Shown: one piece after another, positions 22,641 through 33,221 of the stretch | How the letters are laid out: the number at the start of each line of letters is the position of its first letter | How positions within the stretch are numbered: the first letter of the stretch is position 1 | Notes under the pieces: model-generated | The model's input: only the letters and a program-made list of their open reading frames with translations | Told to the model about the DNA's origin: nothing | Databases searched by the model: none | Made by a program: the position numbers and the translations under genes | Assembly: GCA_031213475.1 (NCBI GenBank) | Contig: JARUPZ010000021.1 | Span: 5,060,438-5,124,437, forward strand | Reading direction: 5' to 3' | Length of the DNA: 64,000 nt | From: Nereocystis luetkeana | Lineage: Eukaryota > Sar > Phaeophyceae > Laminariales > Laminariaceae

Positions 22641-25600
22641 GTACTTATTATTAGTATGCATGTATAGCATGGTGTAATATTTGGAAGACCTTGAGAATGC
22701 CATGCTTAAAAGTATCAGATGCAGTACAGCACTGTAAGTATCCTTGCGAATGACATGCATCAGGTACAGGAAGGAGTAGATATACGAGGTACCTGGTATC
22801 AATCAAGTACATTCTGCTACCTGGTATATACCTGGTATGATAATGACGTTCAGCTACGAAAGTGACACCCATCAGATATTTTGAGCCCTTTTGACTGCCG
22901 TAAAACGGATTCCACGGTAAAACCCCCCGTACCTATTATTATAGCTTGTCCTCAAGTTGTGAATGCAGAGTTATACTCGTAGGGTACTAGTAATAATACT
23001 GTGCTTTGCCAGCTATGCAAATATAGACACGCAGGAATACGCCCCTTCTAACGAACTCCGCCAGCTCACGGCCTTAATTTCACGTACCTGGTACGTATAT
23101 ACGCGCGCTTGCTTGTCCTGTATATGTATGCGCTAAAAAACTTGGAGAAAAAGAAGCAGCTGGTATGTACTGCTGTATATGTACGTGCGAACACACTTGG
23201 GAGAAAAAGAAGCGAGGGCTTCTTCATCAACGTGCGTGTGGTTCGACGTTTTCGCTCGCCATCCATCGTGCCAGCTGCTTCCTCCCGTCGCCGCTGTTTT
23301 TCGTGCACATACATGCTGTGCGTTTTCCGGGGATCTGGATGCTTTCCAACACCGCCTGCTGTCTGGTGACGGTGGTATGGGCAACAACGAACAACGGACA
23401 TATCGTTGTACGTATAACTGGTTAGCGTTTACGTCGGCGGAAGCACGCTTGTGTTCGGCATCGCGTTCGTCCGCTTAGGGTCTGGTAATTCGACTTCCTC
23501 CCTGTGGTGGGGAGATGGGGTCATCCGGTTCTACTGCCTCGGGGTGTCTCCCGCCCTCGTTGCCGCGGCGTTGTCGGTGTCTGAACTCTGGCTGGGCGTG
23601 CTACCATCACTGCAGGCATGTTTATGTGTGGTGATCGCCTCTAGGCATGCTTGTTGCGCGATCGCGTTCAAGGTATTTCGGGTTTGATTACGCGCGCACA
23701 CATACATACGTATGTGCTGGAACCAGCTCGTATTACTGTAGTACCGGAATATAGTCTCGGTACTGTTTCAGCTTTCCGGACAAATTGGGTCGGCTGTATT
23801 GCCGTTTGCTGGAACTGGTACCGAGTATGGTGCAACATGCTAAAATAAGTATGATGGGTGGATGAAATCAACTTTTTTTGTTTGGAGGCTATGCGTGCGT
23901 ATGAATCAGCCGTGGGACACTGAAAAAAACTAGAAAAAGTACTTCGTGTGCCCTTTCATCGTCGCTAATAATAGCGTGAGAGCGTGAGTTCACAAAGTAC
24001 GATGAAAAATCGACGGGCAGGGAGAATGCTGAAGGAACCCTCTTATGCACGGCATATAAATGAAGGCATGTTTCTACCGGGGGGAGGAGAAGGGAAGACA
24101 CCTGTAACCACGGGTTGTCAAGAGAGCCTGGAAATAAAACAAGTGATGGCTAAAAACGAAACAAAAATCGTCAGGCTTAGGAGGCTTTGCTGTTTGGGCG
24201 TCATCAAGCTCTTGGTCGTCGTATGTTCACCTGGTATCGCAGTACAGTACAGTACAGTACAGTACAGTACAGTACAGTACAGTACAGTACAGTACAGTAC
24301 AGTACAGTACAGTACAGTACAGTACAGTACAGTACAGTACAGTACAGTACAGTACAGTACAGTACAGTACAGTACAGTACAGTACAGTACAGTACAGTAC
24401 AGTACAGTACAGTACAGTACTGTACAGTACAGTACAGTACACTACACTACAGTACAATACAGTACACTACACTACAGTACAATACAGTAAAGTACAGTAC
24501 AGTACAGTAAAGTACATTACACTACACTACAGTACAATACAGTGCTATAGTACAGGCTTCATTTTTTGCTCCGTCGTCACTGCTCGTGATTGGCGCCCAC
24601 GCTGCACGTCATCGAATGGCCAACGAGCTTAAAATGATTGAGAGTAGTTGACACTGGGTCGACTGATGACTGACTGACTCTATTCTGTACATCAATTTAT
24701 TAAGGGAAATTTGGTAGATTAAGATTTAACCCAAACGGTCCTTAAATTTTGAGGACAGTTGTGCACCATACCATATCTACGGAGCTGGCAGTCAGCGCTG
24801 ACAGCTACGTGGCTCAGTGGGTTGTGGTATGTAACGAACACCATTTATTTCTATGGTTCAATTCCCTTGAACATTATCCTCGTTCCCTTTGTGCAAACAC
24901 TTTAACGTATTTACAACTCTGCTTGCTGCTCCGCCAGCTCCTTCCTGCCAACTGCCTCGCTGCGAGGCTCGTCGAAATAGACAAAGAGATGCGAGCGTTC
25001 TTTTGGACGGCGTCGGCTGGCTACGTGGGCATGGTGCTGCTCGGCTTCGCTTCTTTCCTCGTCGACCCTTTTCTGGTTCTGAAGATCGGCGAGCTTGTTT
25101 GCGTCTCTGGGGCGACGGTAAACGTGAGAAATCGACATGAACACTCACGCGCATCCGACAGGTCATCGTTTTTCGTTTTGTTCTTCCCATGTATTGTATT
25201 CGCCCTCTTCTTGCATACAGTCGAAACTCCGATCTGGGGTCACAAACCAGCCCCCCCCCCCCCCCCCCCCCGCCCCACTACGGTTCGTGCCTTATTACGG
25301 GGGACCATAGTTAATAGGACCTATGGTATACATAAACACCTATATATTTAACCATTTTTACTAACAATATTTGGTCCTATTAACTATGGTCCCCCGTAAT
25401 AGAAGGTATTTTTATGGCGAGAAGAATTTTCAGCCTTCTCTTCCCTCGTTGCATCGACTCGCACAGCAGATGATCAGAGATTATCCCCATTTTTTCTGTC
25501 TGGATCGTTCGGGGTCAGAAAGTTCTCTGGTGTTTTGTTTTGGTGGGCTTAGCAAGAGTAAACGTTTCGCGCATTGGACGGGCAGATCAGATCAGATCAG

Positions 25601-26408
25601 ATCAGATCAGATGATATCATATCATATCATATCAGAACATATCAGATCCCCATTGTACGATCTACCAGGCAGGTATTTCGGGGGAGTTTGGTCTCTGATA
25701 GAAGGAGCCATGATACAGATGAATATTTTTCCGGGTGGAATCTGCACGAGACGGCTCTTCTTGCGCGCGGTTGTGCCGGGTGTGTAGGAACTGCATGCTA
25801 CCAGGTACGGCTCTTGTTGCACAACATCTTTGGGGTCTACAAGGCGCTTTAGTTCGTGCAGCGGACGGTTCTGCCCGCTACGGTCGCTCGCTCACAATAA
25901 ATAATGGAACGGAATAGACGGTTAATAAACAATCCGAAAATAGTAAGGCACAAGCAGGCGACTTGCAAAATGCCCGAGAGCTTCATTCTCCAAAGGAAAA
26001 CAGCCCGGACGCCGCATGCATGTATGCACGTACATAAATATCTTGATGTGTACGAAGGAGAAAGCACGGCGCGGCGCAGCACGCAAAAAAATACGAAAAT
26101 CAATAGGAATATCTATACGTATACTTATATATGTTCTAAAAACCAAAATCGCCGTCCCCTCTGACATATTGATTCCCCGCCTGCTTGCAACTCCCATAGC
26201 GCCGGTCTAAAAAAATATTCTAACAACTGCACTTTTCACAGCCTCGTACGCTCCCTGCCCTCTCGCGACCACCTCGACACCGATTCGGTCCAGGTCGAAT
26301 TTTCCTCCCTCCCTGCCCCGCTGGGCCGCGTGGTCCGCATCGCGTGAAGTCTGGTGCCCACCGCGGCCCTCGTTCGCCAGCTCGCCATTGTTGACGCTTA
26401 GACTGCGG

Positions 26409-26469
<61 letters not shown>

Positions 26470-29400
26470 ATTCGGCTTGTTCGCAAAAAATACGCGCCTC
26501 AGTAAGAGTTATTTTACTCACCAAATAGACCCTTATAGGCTCGCACATAATATTTCAAACCCTACATCAGGAGGGCAGACAGAGCCCATTTACGCTTCCC
26601 TCGTTGTCTCGATGGGCACTCGACGCCTAGCCACGAAAACGGCGACCGCTCTTCTTTTGAACCACCACTATAATACCCGCCAGCGCCCGCCGATGATCTA
26701 CTGCGCAGCAGGCCGTGATTTATCTGTCCGATATGTTGCGTGGCACTTGTTAGGCATTAATTAGCGTCTTCCGCTTTTCATTTTATCTGTCCTTCCGCAA
26801 CACCGTGGCGGACGGCACGAACTTCAACGTTGATCACTCGTAAACATTCCCAGAGACGAAGCCAAACAAAAAATTGGGAAACCTATGTGTGCACCAAGTC
26901 TTTCTACCCCCTCTGCTTCTACGTCCTGCGCTCAACCTATGTCTTACTTATTCACTTGATGTCCGCCTTGCCGATCCCTTCTTTGTGTTTTCATGCTCCC
27001 TAAACGTCTACTCCTATTTCCGAAGCCGTGTCCAGACTGTATCCTTATACGCCATCCGGTAGGGTTCGTTTTTTCGTTTGGTTTGCCTTTCCGACAAGCA
27101 TGTGCAGATGTATAGCAGTGGGTACTGCAACCGCTCTCTTCGTTCCAATTTATAAATCTAGTAACATCATTATTATTATTATTTCTCTTGCCATCCGACA
27201 ATGTGCAGCATGATCTTCAACATGGATCACTCATAACTTTCCCGAAAGAAGAAAACCTCGGGAATTATTGCGCGCTTACCATCCTCATCAACGTGCAGCG
27301 TGACGAAGCTTTAACGTATGTCACTCACAAACATTCCAAGAAAAAACGACTAAACCAAGGGGAAACCAAGAAACAAGAAACAAAAAACCAAAAAACGAAA
27401 AACTAAAAAACCAAAAACGAAAGACAAAACAAAAAAAAACAAAAACTGTGCACGAACTCTATCGGTCATAACTCCCTGTGCCTATTTTCCAGTTTGACAT
27501 CGATCTTATCACACTCGCTGTGTTTTTTCTCGTCGTAGCTGTTCGCTCTTGCCGCCTGGTAGTAGACCATCTACTACTGCATGCATCTTCGACCCCTGCA
27601 GTACAAATAAAAATTTGCATGTAACGCTATCTGTCGGGGAATGGGGTGAGCGAGGGTTCGCCAAGGGAGGGGGGGGGGGGGGGGGAGTGTACTCGATAGG
27701 AGAGATGTACTCGATCTCATGCATAGCCGCAGTCGTATGACCATAGACCCTCGCATCCCTACAATGCCGGGATGGAGCATGTCGGGTTTTCACCGACCAG
27801 GCAGACATTGCTTGCACCAAGCGCGAAGCGCCGTGAGGTGTCTGGCGAGTCGCATGAAGGGTGAGCTGCATCCTACTAAGGACCTCTTGTGAGGCGGACT
27901 TGCATATGGACGACAGCTTCAATGAGTTCATTTAATTTCCGGTATAGGCATTTCCAGAGACAGCAATGGGAGTACTATGTAACTGCCTCTTGGGTGCCTT
28001 ACCTTGAACGCTTCGTGATACGATCATTCCCAATTGTGCGAAGTACAGGTTCTTTACCTCGCACAAACGGTCTAACTCGACTACCAGCTGTGGGCGACCG
28101 CCAAAATAAACAAAAAAAAACAAAAAAACAAAACAAGCGGTACCCTGGTTGTCTAGCTCACGTAGTGAGCGGCATATTTTACAGTGGCGTTGCCAATCGA
28201 CACCAACCCAACCTATATAAAATAGGGGACGGGGGGGGGGGGGTGTAATGGAGGTGCCCTCCTAAAGAGAAAGAGGGATGTTCGTTGGTGCAGAGTGATG
28301 GAAGAGAGACTACTGTTATGGTAAACCACCACATTAGAGGACACTCGGTTAAGTCGGGCTGGAACATGTATACCGTGTACGACGCCTTATCGAAGGGCAA
28401 TAAAAACGACGTGATTCTGTGTGGTGCAATGCCTGAGCCCCCTCCATAGTAAGACTTTTTTTCAAAGAAGAAGCTGAACTTCCCAATGACGAACCTGAAA
28501 CATAGCCTCCCTAGGTTCCCACGACTTGGAACCGCGTGTTGGTGACACGCATCGGCCCGTAACTCCGGCCCATCCCACGAGGGGAGAGTGCTATAGGGCT
28601 TAGCTTCGGTAGGTGATTGGTCAACCTCTCACCAGTATCCCAATGGACTATTTTGTCAAGTTTTTCTCAGAGCCAGTTCTTGGTTGAAGTACGTATGCAC
28701 AAGTAGTCAGCAATAAGAGGCAGGCTGAGATGTACACCAAAAAAATAAAAATAATCGAAGAGTCGTCAAACTGAAATTAGTGTCGAGTGCACCCATTTTC
28801 AAGCGAGAAGTCCGGCCAGGGCGAGAATTTCCTGTTTCTTGTTCGGTGTCCTCGTGCTGGAGACAGCTGCTCTCATGCTTGTAACCTGGTGTGTTTCGGG
28901 GTACAAAACCAGCCCCTCTACCCTCCCGCCGAAAACAGACCGACTCGTTGGTGCTCGCGTGTGTAACCTCCAGGGCTTGTGCATTGTGTTCGTCGGTGCG
29001 AACACCCAACAAGTGATCCGGACAGCCATGGAAAAGGTGTGAGACAACCCGCTTCTTTTTTTTTTCAAGAAATGCGTGAACTAAATGTACCACGGTATGC
29101 ATGCATGGTTATCACACAATTATGCATGCTCTTCTGACCAACGCCTTTGTTCGGTGCCGTGAGCTGTGACAAGCGCTCGCTTCTGTTTCTAGCGTACGCA
29201 CTATCTGATGTGTTCGTTCCCCTCCGACTTTGTATCGTGCGTGTTCCATAATATTCCCACCAGAATCAAACATATTTTTTATTCCCGCAGTAGTAGTGGT
29301 CTCCAGCTGTTCCATCGCAACTCAACCGAAAACAAATCTCATGACGGCATTTTGAGACATTCTCCGAGAATGAACTAATGGATACCTTTTTTCTCAAGGC

Positions 29401-32400
29401 CGTGGTTTCTTATTTTTATCTCGTCCTGTTATGAGGCGTAGATTGGGTAGGCGATTGGTTAACCTTTTACCTTTAGCCCGACGGACTAAGACCTTCACAA
29501 ATGGCGCCGACGGCAGGACAGAATATATATGTATGGGTCGTTGGTCGTGAGTTCGAATCTCACGTCCACCATGAAATCGCTCTTTCAAAGATCAAGTGCG
29601 TTTCCTCATCATCATGTCAAAAACCTGAAAAATGCTCCTGGATCCCCAGAAATTGGAACCGAGTGTGGTGGCGCGTCGACCCGTTAAAATCCGGTCCGTT
29701 CCAGGGGGGGGGAGTGTTATGAGGCTTAGATTGGGTAGGCGATTGGTTCAACCTTTTACCTTCAGCCCAACGGACTAAGACCTTCACAGTTCTACATTTC
29801 CTTGGGGTTCCCTGGTTAAATTTCCTAAAAGAGGAATCTAAGATTTCCTAGCTTCTGGCTCTCTCTGTTAAACTTGATCTTGGGGGGAAAATATTTCCTC
29901 TTCTGTTTGACTCTTTTTCCTCTGTGTGCTTTTCAAGAAAGTGAGGTCAACAAGAAAAAAAATGTTATCCGACGACATCTCCCCCCCCGCTTTTTAGTTT
30001 GCACATCGATGTTTAAGGTTAAGTATGTTCAGTCGGGTACTACTGTAGCCTAACCGAATCGACTAGTCACCGCTGCTATTACGGGGGGCCATATTAATAG
30101 GACCTACGGTAAACACAAAAGCCTACATATATATTTCGATATTTTTTCTGAACAAGTTTTGGTCCTATTTACTGTGGTCCCCCGTAATAGCTAGATTTCG
30201 GGGATTCGACCCGGCGATGAAGAAAATCCTCTGTTGTGGTCGCTGAAAACGCGCGAGAGAGAGAGCAAGATTTTTGTTTTTTGTTGTCGTTTCCGTAAGC
30301 TTCTTCTCCTTCTTCTCTCGGAGTGTTTCTGTGATCACCGTTGCAGGTCATGCTACACATTGTCCGATGGCAAGAGTAATAGTCGCAACGCTTGCACTAG
30401 TCATCCAAACATGTGCTTCCATCCATGCCATCCACATATAAAAGGGAATCCAGAATCCAAGATAAAAATCGAAGTCGGCGAGCCTTACAGGAATGCTGCA
30501 ATCTCATATATATTCGGGACAGGGTCGGGATCGTCGAAGGGAAGAGAAGACGTCTATGAACCTGTGTGACCTCGCTTTTGCCCAGAATGTTGACGAGCGA
30601 AAAACCTTCTGCGAGATGAGCTGGAGTGCGCAAATATACGATGTTTCGAAGAAGGGTCGGATGGCGAACTGACGAAAGTGTTTTACGAGCTTTCCTCAAT
30701 CGTTTTTCTGCTGTCGGGATATGTTTACTTTCACCGGGAACCATAGTTAATAGAGCCTATGGTATACATAAAAACCTACCAGGTATATATTTAACCATTT
30801 TTACTAACAATATTTGGTCCTATTAACTATGATCCCCCGTAATAGGGATCAGATTTGATCGTGATACACATGATATAGTATTGGGCTACAGAAGTGGTTA
30901 TAACATATCCCATAGTATCAAAGCCCCGTAACACCCAAGGAATATTCCCGGGGCTCCGAAGTTCCCCTAGCTGTACAATGGTCAGGATCGCCGATAAGAG
31001 GAGAGTAGACAAGCGCCCGAGGAAAGTTCCTCGGACAAGCGTCTTTACCCGTCCAGCGGGTTGATAGAAGGAGGGCATAGTGGGCTTGATGTCCCTGATG
31101 AAGATCGTGCTGCCTGCGCATTGGTTGTCGAATGGTAAACGAAACATTATTACTGTAATGACAATATATTGATATATCAACCACAGAGGGTCTGCTGTAG
31201 ACTCAATCTGCTATTAAATTGACGGAGGACCAAAGTAAATAGGGGCGTATACTGTTAGTAAAAATACATAAATGTATACTTCGAAGTATAGGTTTTTGTG
31301 TGTACCGTAGGTCCTATATACTATGACCCCCCGTAATAGTGGCTGCGGTAACAAACAGAGCCCACTCGCATCGCTCTCAACCCCAGCAGGCCCGGGAGGC
31401 GTCCAAGTCGTACTACGCGGAGGCTGAAAAGATGTTGGTGCTGCAAGTCTTCGCCCTCCTCTTCGCGACTGGGATATTCGTCTCCGCCCACACCATCAAA
31501 ATTTTCACAACGGTAGGGTCGAGCACCCCTCTCATCCCCACCGTTGCAACGGTGAGACGGAATAAGTGTTTAAAGCAAGGCCCATTTTCCATGCGTCGTA
31601 CATGGGTAAATTTCACCGCTCGCTGCAAACCGTAGGATCACACACACAAGATTATCTACAGTAATTATACGAGTAGTCAGCGTCTGAACTGAAGGAAGCA
31701 AGCAAGCGAGCAGCAGCAAGAAAGGCGGGCGAAACTTATCAAGGCACACAGGGGTAGACGAAAGAAAGAGAAAACGGACCGCCACACTCACCACCAAGTC
31801 GGAATTGAAAACCAGCTAGAGTAGTGGCTTGGGATTCTGGTTGGAAAAATTGACGTGAAACATGTTCTTCTTTTTTTCAGTTTTTTTCAACTTGATTCTG
31901 GTAAACGAGGCGGAAATGTACCCACTTTTAGCTGATTTGACATGGGCATCTGACGCGTTCTATGATAGAGGTAGCACATTTCCGCTAAACTGTTTTCCCA
32001 CGACAGCTGTGTTTGTCTGTCCTGTGTACAGCGTGTCGTGTCTCTCTCAAGTGCATCACCTGGGTGATCGTCTCACCCAGGTGTCTCAGCGACGCTGGCC
32101 CTGGGCTGAGCTGTGCTCATTCAACTTGGCCGTATACCTCCATCTAGGGGTCGTGTTAGAGTCTGGTATCTGCTACAGCAGTATAGCCATTATGTAGATA
32201 GTCAGTAGCCATCTAGGGGCTGCTGAGTAACACCGTCATCTAATCAAATGTGCCACCTCCATCGAGGGCTCGCGCTAGATATTGGTACTTGCCACAGCAA
32301 TATAATCAGTAGACAGTAGACATCTAGCCGGTGCTGCGGAACAGTGTACCAGGTATTATGTGTCATCTCCATCGAGGGATCGTGCTAGAAATCGACACCT

Positions 32401-33221
32401 AGAGAGGTAGAGTCCGCCATCTAACAACCACCACGCAGTATACGAAATGTAGCTATTATAATAGTGCACACAGCAGCAGCTTGAATGGAGCACAGCAAGC
32501 AGGTACACCACACGCCAGCGTGCAGTTTTGACATAACCAAGTACTGACTCAAAAACTTCGACTGGACTGTTACGTACGGTTAAACTGTCAAGCTTTCATT
32601 CATTTTGGTTGAAGAACTGTGAGACACCACCAAATGCTCCTGCACCTCATTCCGTACATATCTTGGTAAAATAACTACTACAACTGTAATACACCAGGTA
32701 CGAAGAATAGGATTATTGTACTTTCGTTTTTTGTTTTTGTTTTTGTTGTGGATGATCCCGAGCACCGCTCCCCCCCTGGTTTCTCCTCGACTAATCCACA
32801 TTTTTGCACGCAATGTGGGTGAGTGATACGTCGTTTCTGCGGAATGATGACACAATAAGCGCCATTGCCTTGCTTCCCGTTGCTTCGCGTTGTGTGTATT
32901 ATGTGTACGTCTTACATTCAGCATGTAATCAGCTACGCAGGTCTATCCCTAGCCATTCTGTTCGTGAAGCTCCCACCGGAACAAAACGCGACGTCTGACT
33001 CGAGTTTGGCTAGCATCAGTGTGAGCCGCGTTGTGCGCTCCGCCATCTTCAGGATCCTGGGTCGTCGGAGCTCCCGTGAAGCGGGACACGTGATTGTCGT
33101 GAGAGTGAGAGCGGCCGACAACAGCAACAGCACAAGAAAGGACGAACCTCGGAGGTCTCAGACCAATTTCGGGATCTCCTTGCCGGGTGTTGGGCCTATT
33201 AATAGCGTGGTCCCGACATAA
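22359..33221 (+). CDS. Seven-helix membrane protein with EGF-like ectodomain (5' end missing)
   Basis: Seven exons join in phase: 22359-22640, 23275-23407, 23616-23672, 24938-25117, 28863-29036, 31390-31551 and 32922-33221. The first gives a Cys-rich EGF-like segment (GTCVADETAEQ, AWCSCTAGFSD, PSC) and directly after it a hydrophobic helix (LALLIGYLAVTITGTATFAF). Later exons add about one helix each, including WMLSNTACCLVTVVWATT, GYVGMVLLGFASFLVDPF, AALMLVTWCVSGY, MLVLQVFALLFATGIFVSA and VISYAGLSLAILFV. The C-terminus is basic and Ser-rich, as for a cytosolic tail. The layout (extracellular end, about seven helices, cytosolic tail) is that of a receptor-like protein, but I recognise no GPCR signature, so ligand and partners are unknown. 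The third exon is the least certain, and more ectodomain exons probably lie upstream. Confidence 0.68.
23275..23407 (+). CDS. Membrane protein exon: helix 2
   Basis: Acceptor CGTGCCAG; one base completes Ser from the previous exon, then 44 codons with WMLSNTACCLVTVVWATT. Donor GTT|GTACGT, phase 0. Confidence 0.6.
23616..23672 (+). CDS. Membrane protein exon: short hydrophobic exon
   Basis: 19 codons (ACLCVVIASRHACCAIAFK) between CACTGCAG and TTCAAG|GTATTT. The same frame is open and hydrophobic upstream to about 23480 (FYCLGVSPALVAAALSVSE), so the exon may be longer with another acceptor. Confidence 0.5.
23932..24133 (+). repeat. Dispersed repeat E, copy 1
   Basis: Shares order with 52076-52287: AAAAAGTACTTCGTGTG, GAGAGCGTG, ACGATGAAA, GAAGGCATGTTTCTACC and TTGTCAAG-GAGCCTGG. 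Confidence 0.7.
24238..24543. repeat. (GTACA)n pentanucleotide array
   Basis: About 40 near-perfect units, then a degenerate right end with ACTAC and AATAC variants. Confidence 0.95.
24938..25117 (+). CDS. Membrane protein exon: helix-bearing
   Basis: 60 codons in phase 0 between TGCTCCGCCAG and GCGACG|GTAAAC. Charged lead RLVEIDKEMRAFFW, then the helix YVGMVLLGFASFLV and a second hydrophobic run. Confidence 0.75.
25293..25401. mobile_element. MITE A copy
   Basis: Full 109-base copy; good family reference: TACGGGGGACCATAG, AATAGGACCTATGG, loop, TTTGGTCCTATTAACT, GGTCCCCCGTA. Confidence 0.9.
25582..25650. repeat. (AGATC)n / (ATATC)n pentanucleotide array
   Basis: GATCA units change to ATATC units midway. 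Confidence 0.85.
26411..26466. repeat. (CT)n dinucleotide array
   Basis: About 28 uninterrupted CT units. Confidence 0.95.
27690..27960 (+). repeat. Dispersed repeat F, copy 1
   Basis: About 270 bases nearly matched at 50812-51100: GAGAGATGTACTCGAT, CCGCAGTCGTATGACCA, ACCCTCGCATCCCTACAATG, TTTTCACCGACCA and GAAGCGCCGTGAGG. Non-coding. Confidence 0.75.
28480..28650 (+). mobile_element. Degenerate partial copy related to the TRIM
   Basis: Resembles 29615-29785: GAACCTGAAA, TTGGAACCG, a CG-rich middle, GGGGAGAGTG, then a decayed terminal repeat (GGCTTAGCTTCGGTAGGTGA). Left part and left LTR not found. Confidence 0.55.
28863..29036 (+). CDS. Membrane protein exon: helix 5 region
   Basis: 58 codons in phase 0. 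The acceptor GTGCTGGAG lies after a T-rich tract; the donor is GAAAAG|GTGTGA. AALMLVTWCVSGY is followed by a polar loop and LQGLCIVFVGANTQQVIR. Confidence 0.68.
29427..29788 (+). mobile_element. TRIM-like miniature LTR retrotransposon
   Basis: Direct terminal repeats at 29427-29499 and 29715-29788 begin TGTTATGAGG and end CCTTCACA (TG..CA) and differ at only a few positions. Two bases inside the left repeat lies TGGCGCCGACGGCAGGAC, placed and shaped like a tRNA primer-binding site. Directly before the right repeat lies CCAGGGGGGGGGAG, a polypurine tract. The 215-base interior has no ORF. This is the TRIM plan: LTR, PBS, PPT, LTR in a few hundred bases. No perfect target duplication is visible (flanks TCGTCC and GTTCTA). 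Confidence 0.75.
30077..30189. mobile_element. MITE A copy
   Basis: Full copy in an intron of the membrane-protein gene. Confidence 0.85.
30731..30844. mobile_element. MITE A copy with decayed left end and TACCAGGTA insertion
   Basis: Left end CACCGGGAACCATAG is mutated; right end intact. The loop reads CCTACCAGGTATATATTT where 25293-25401 has CCTATATATTT. Confidence 0.8.
31212..31338. mobile_element. MITE A copy, divergent
   Basis: Left end GACGGAGGACC is diverged; right end CCCCCCGTAATA intact. It lies 51 bases before the helix-6 exon. Confidence 0.75.
31390..31551 (+). CDS. Membrane protein exon: helix 6
   Basis: 54 codons in phase 0 between CAACCCCAGCAG and GCAACG|GTGAGA. Charged REASKSYYAEAEK precedes MLVLQVFALLFATGIFVSA. 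Confidence 0.78.
32136..32400. repeat. Tandem repeat of about 115 bases, three imperfect units
   Basis: Each unit holds CCTCCATC-AGGG-TCGTG, CTAGA, CACAGCA-TATA and GTAGACA-like blocks. Confidence 0.65.
32922..33221 (+). CDS. Membrane protein last exon: helix 7 and cytosolic tail
   Basis: Acceptor CTTACATTCAG, phase 0; 99 codons and TAA. HVISYAGLSLAILFVK forms the last helix; the rest is Ser/Arg-rich (RRSSREAG, KDEPRRSQ). Confidence 0.75.
   Translation, partial: HVISYAGLSLAILFVKLPPEQNATSDSSLASISVSRVVRSAIFRILGRRSSREAGHVIVVRVRAADNSNSTRKDEPRRSQTNFGISLPGVGPINSVVPT

Larger units (their letters stand above)
25118..28862. other. Large intron of the membrane-protein gene
   Basis: Contains a C run, MITE A, pentanucleotide array, CT array, a poly-G run and repeat F. 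No exon is required by phase. Confidence 0.5.

Noticed and set aside
24227-24510. Long Tyr/Ser/Thr/Gln-repeat frames
   Set aside because: Any frame through a stop-free pentanucleotide array is open; there is no non-repeat coding support.
29440-29575. Functional tRNA gene
   Set aside because: The T-arm and CCA are present but no matching acceptor 5' strand or anticodon arm; it lies inside the TRIM.
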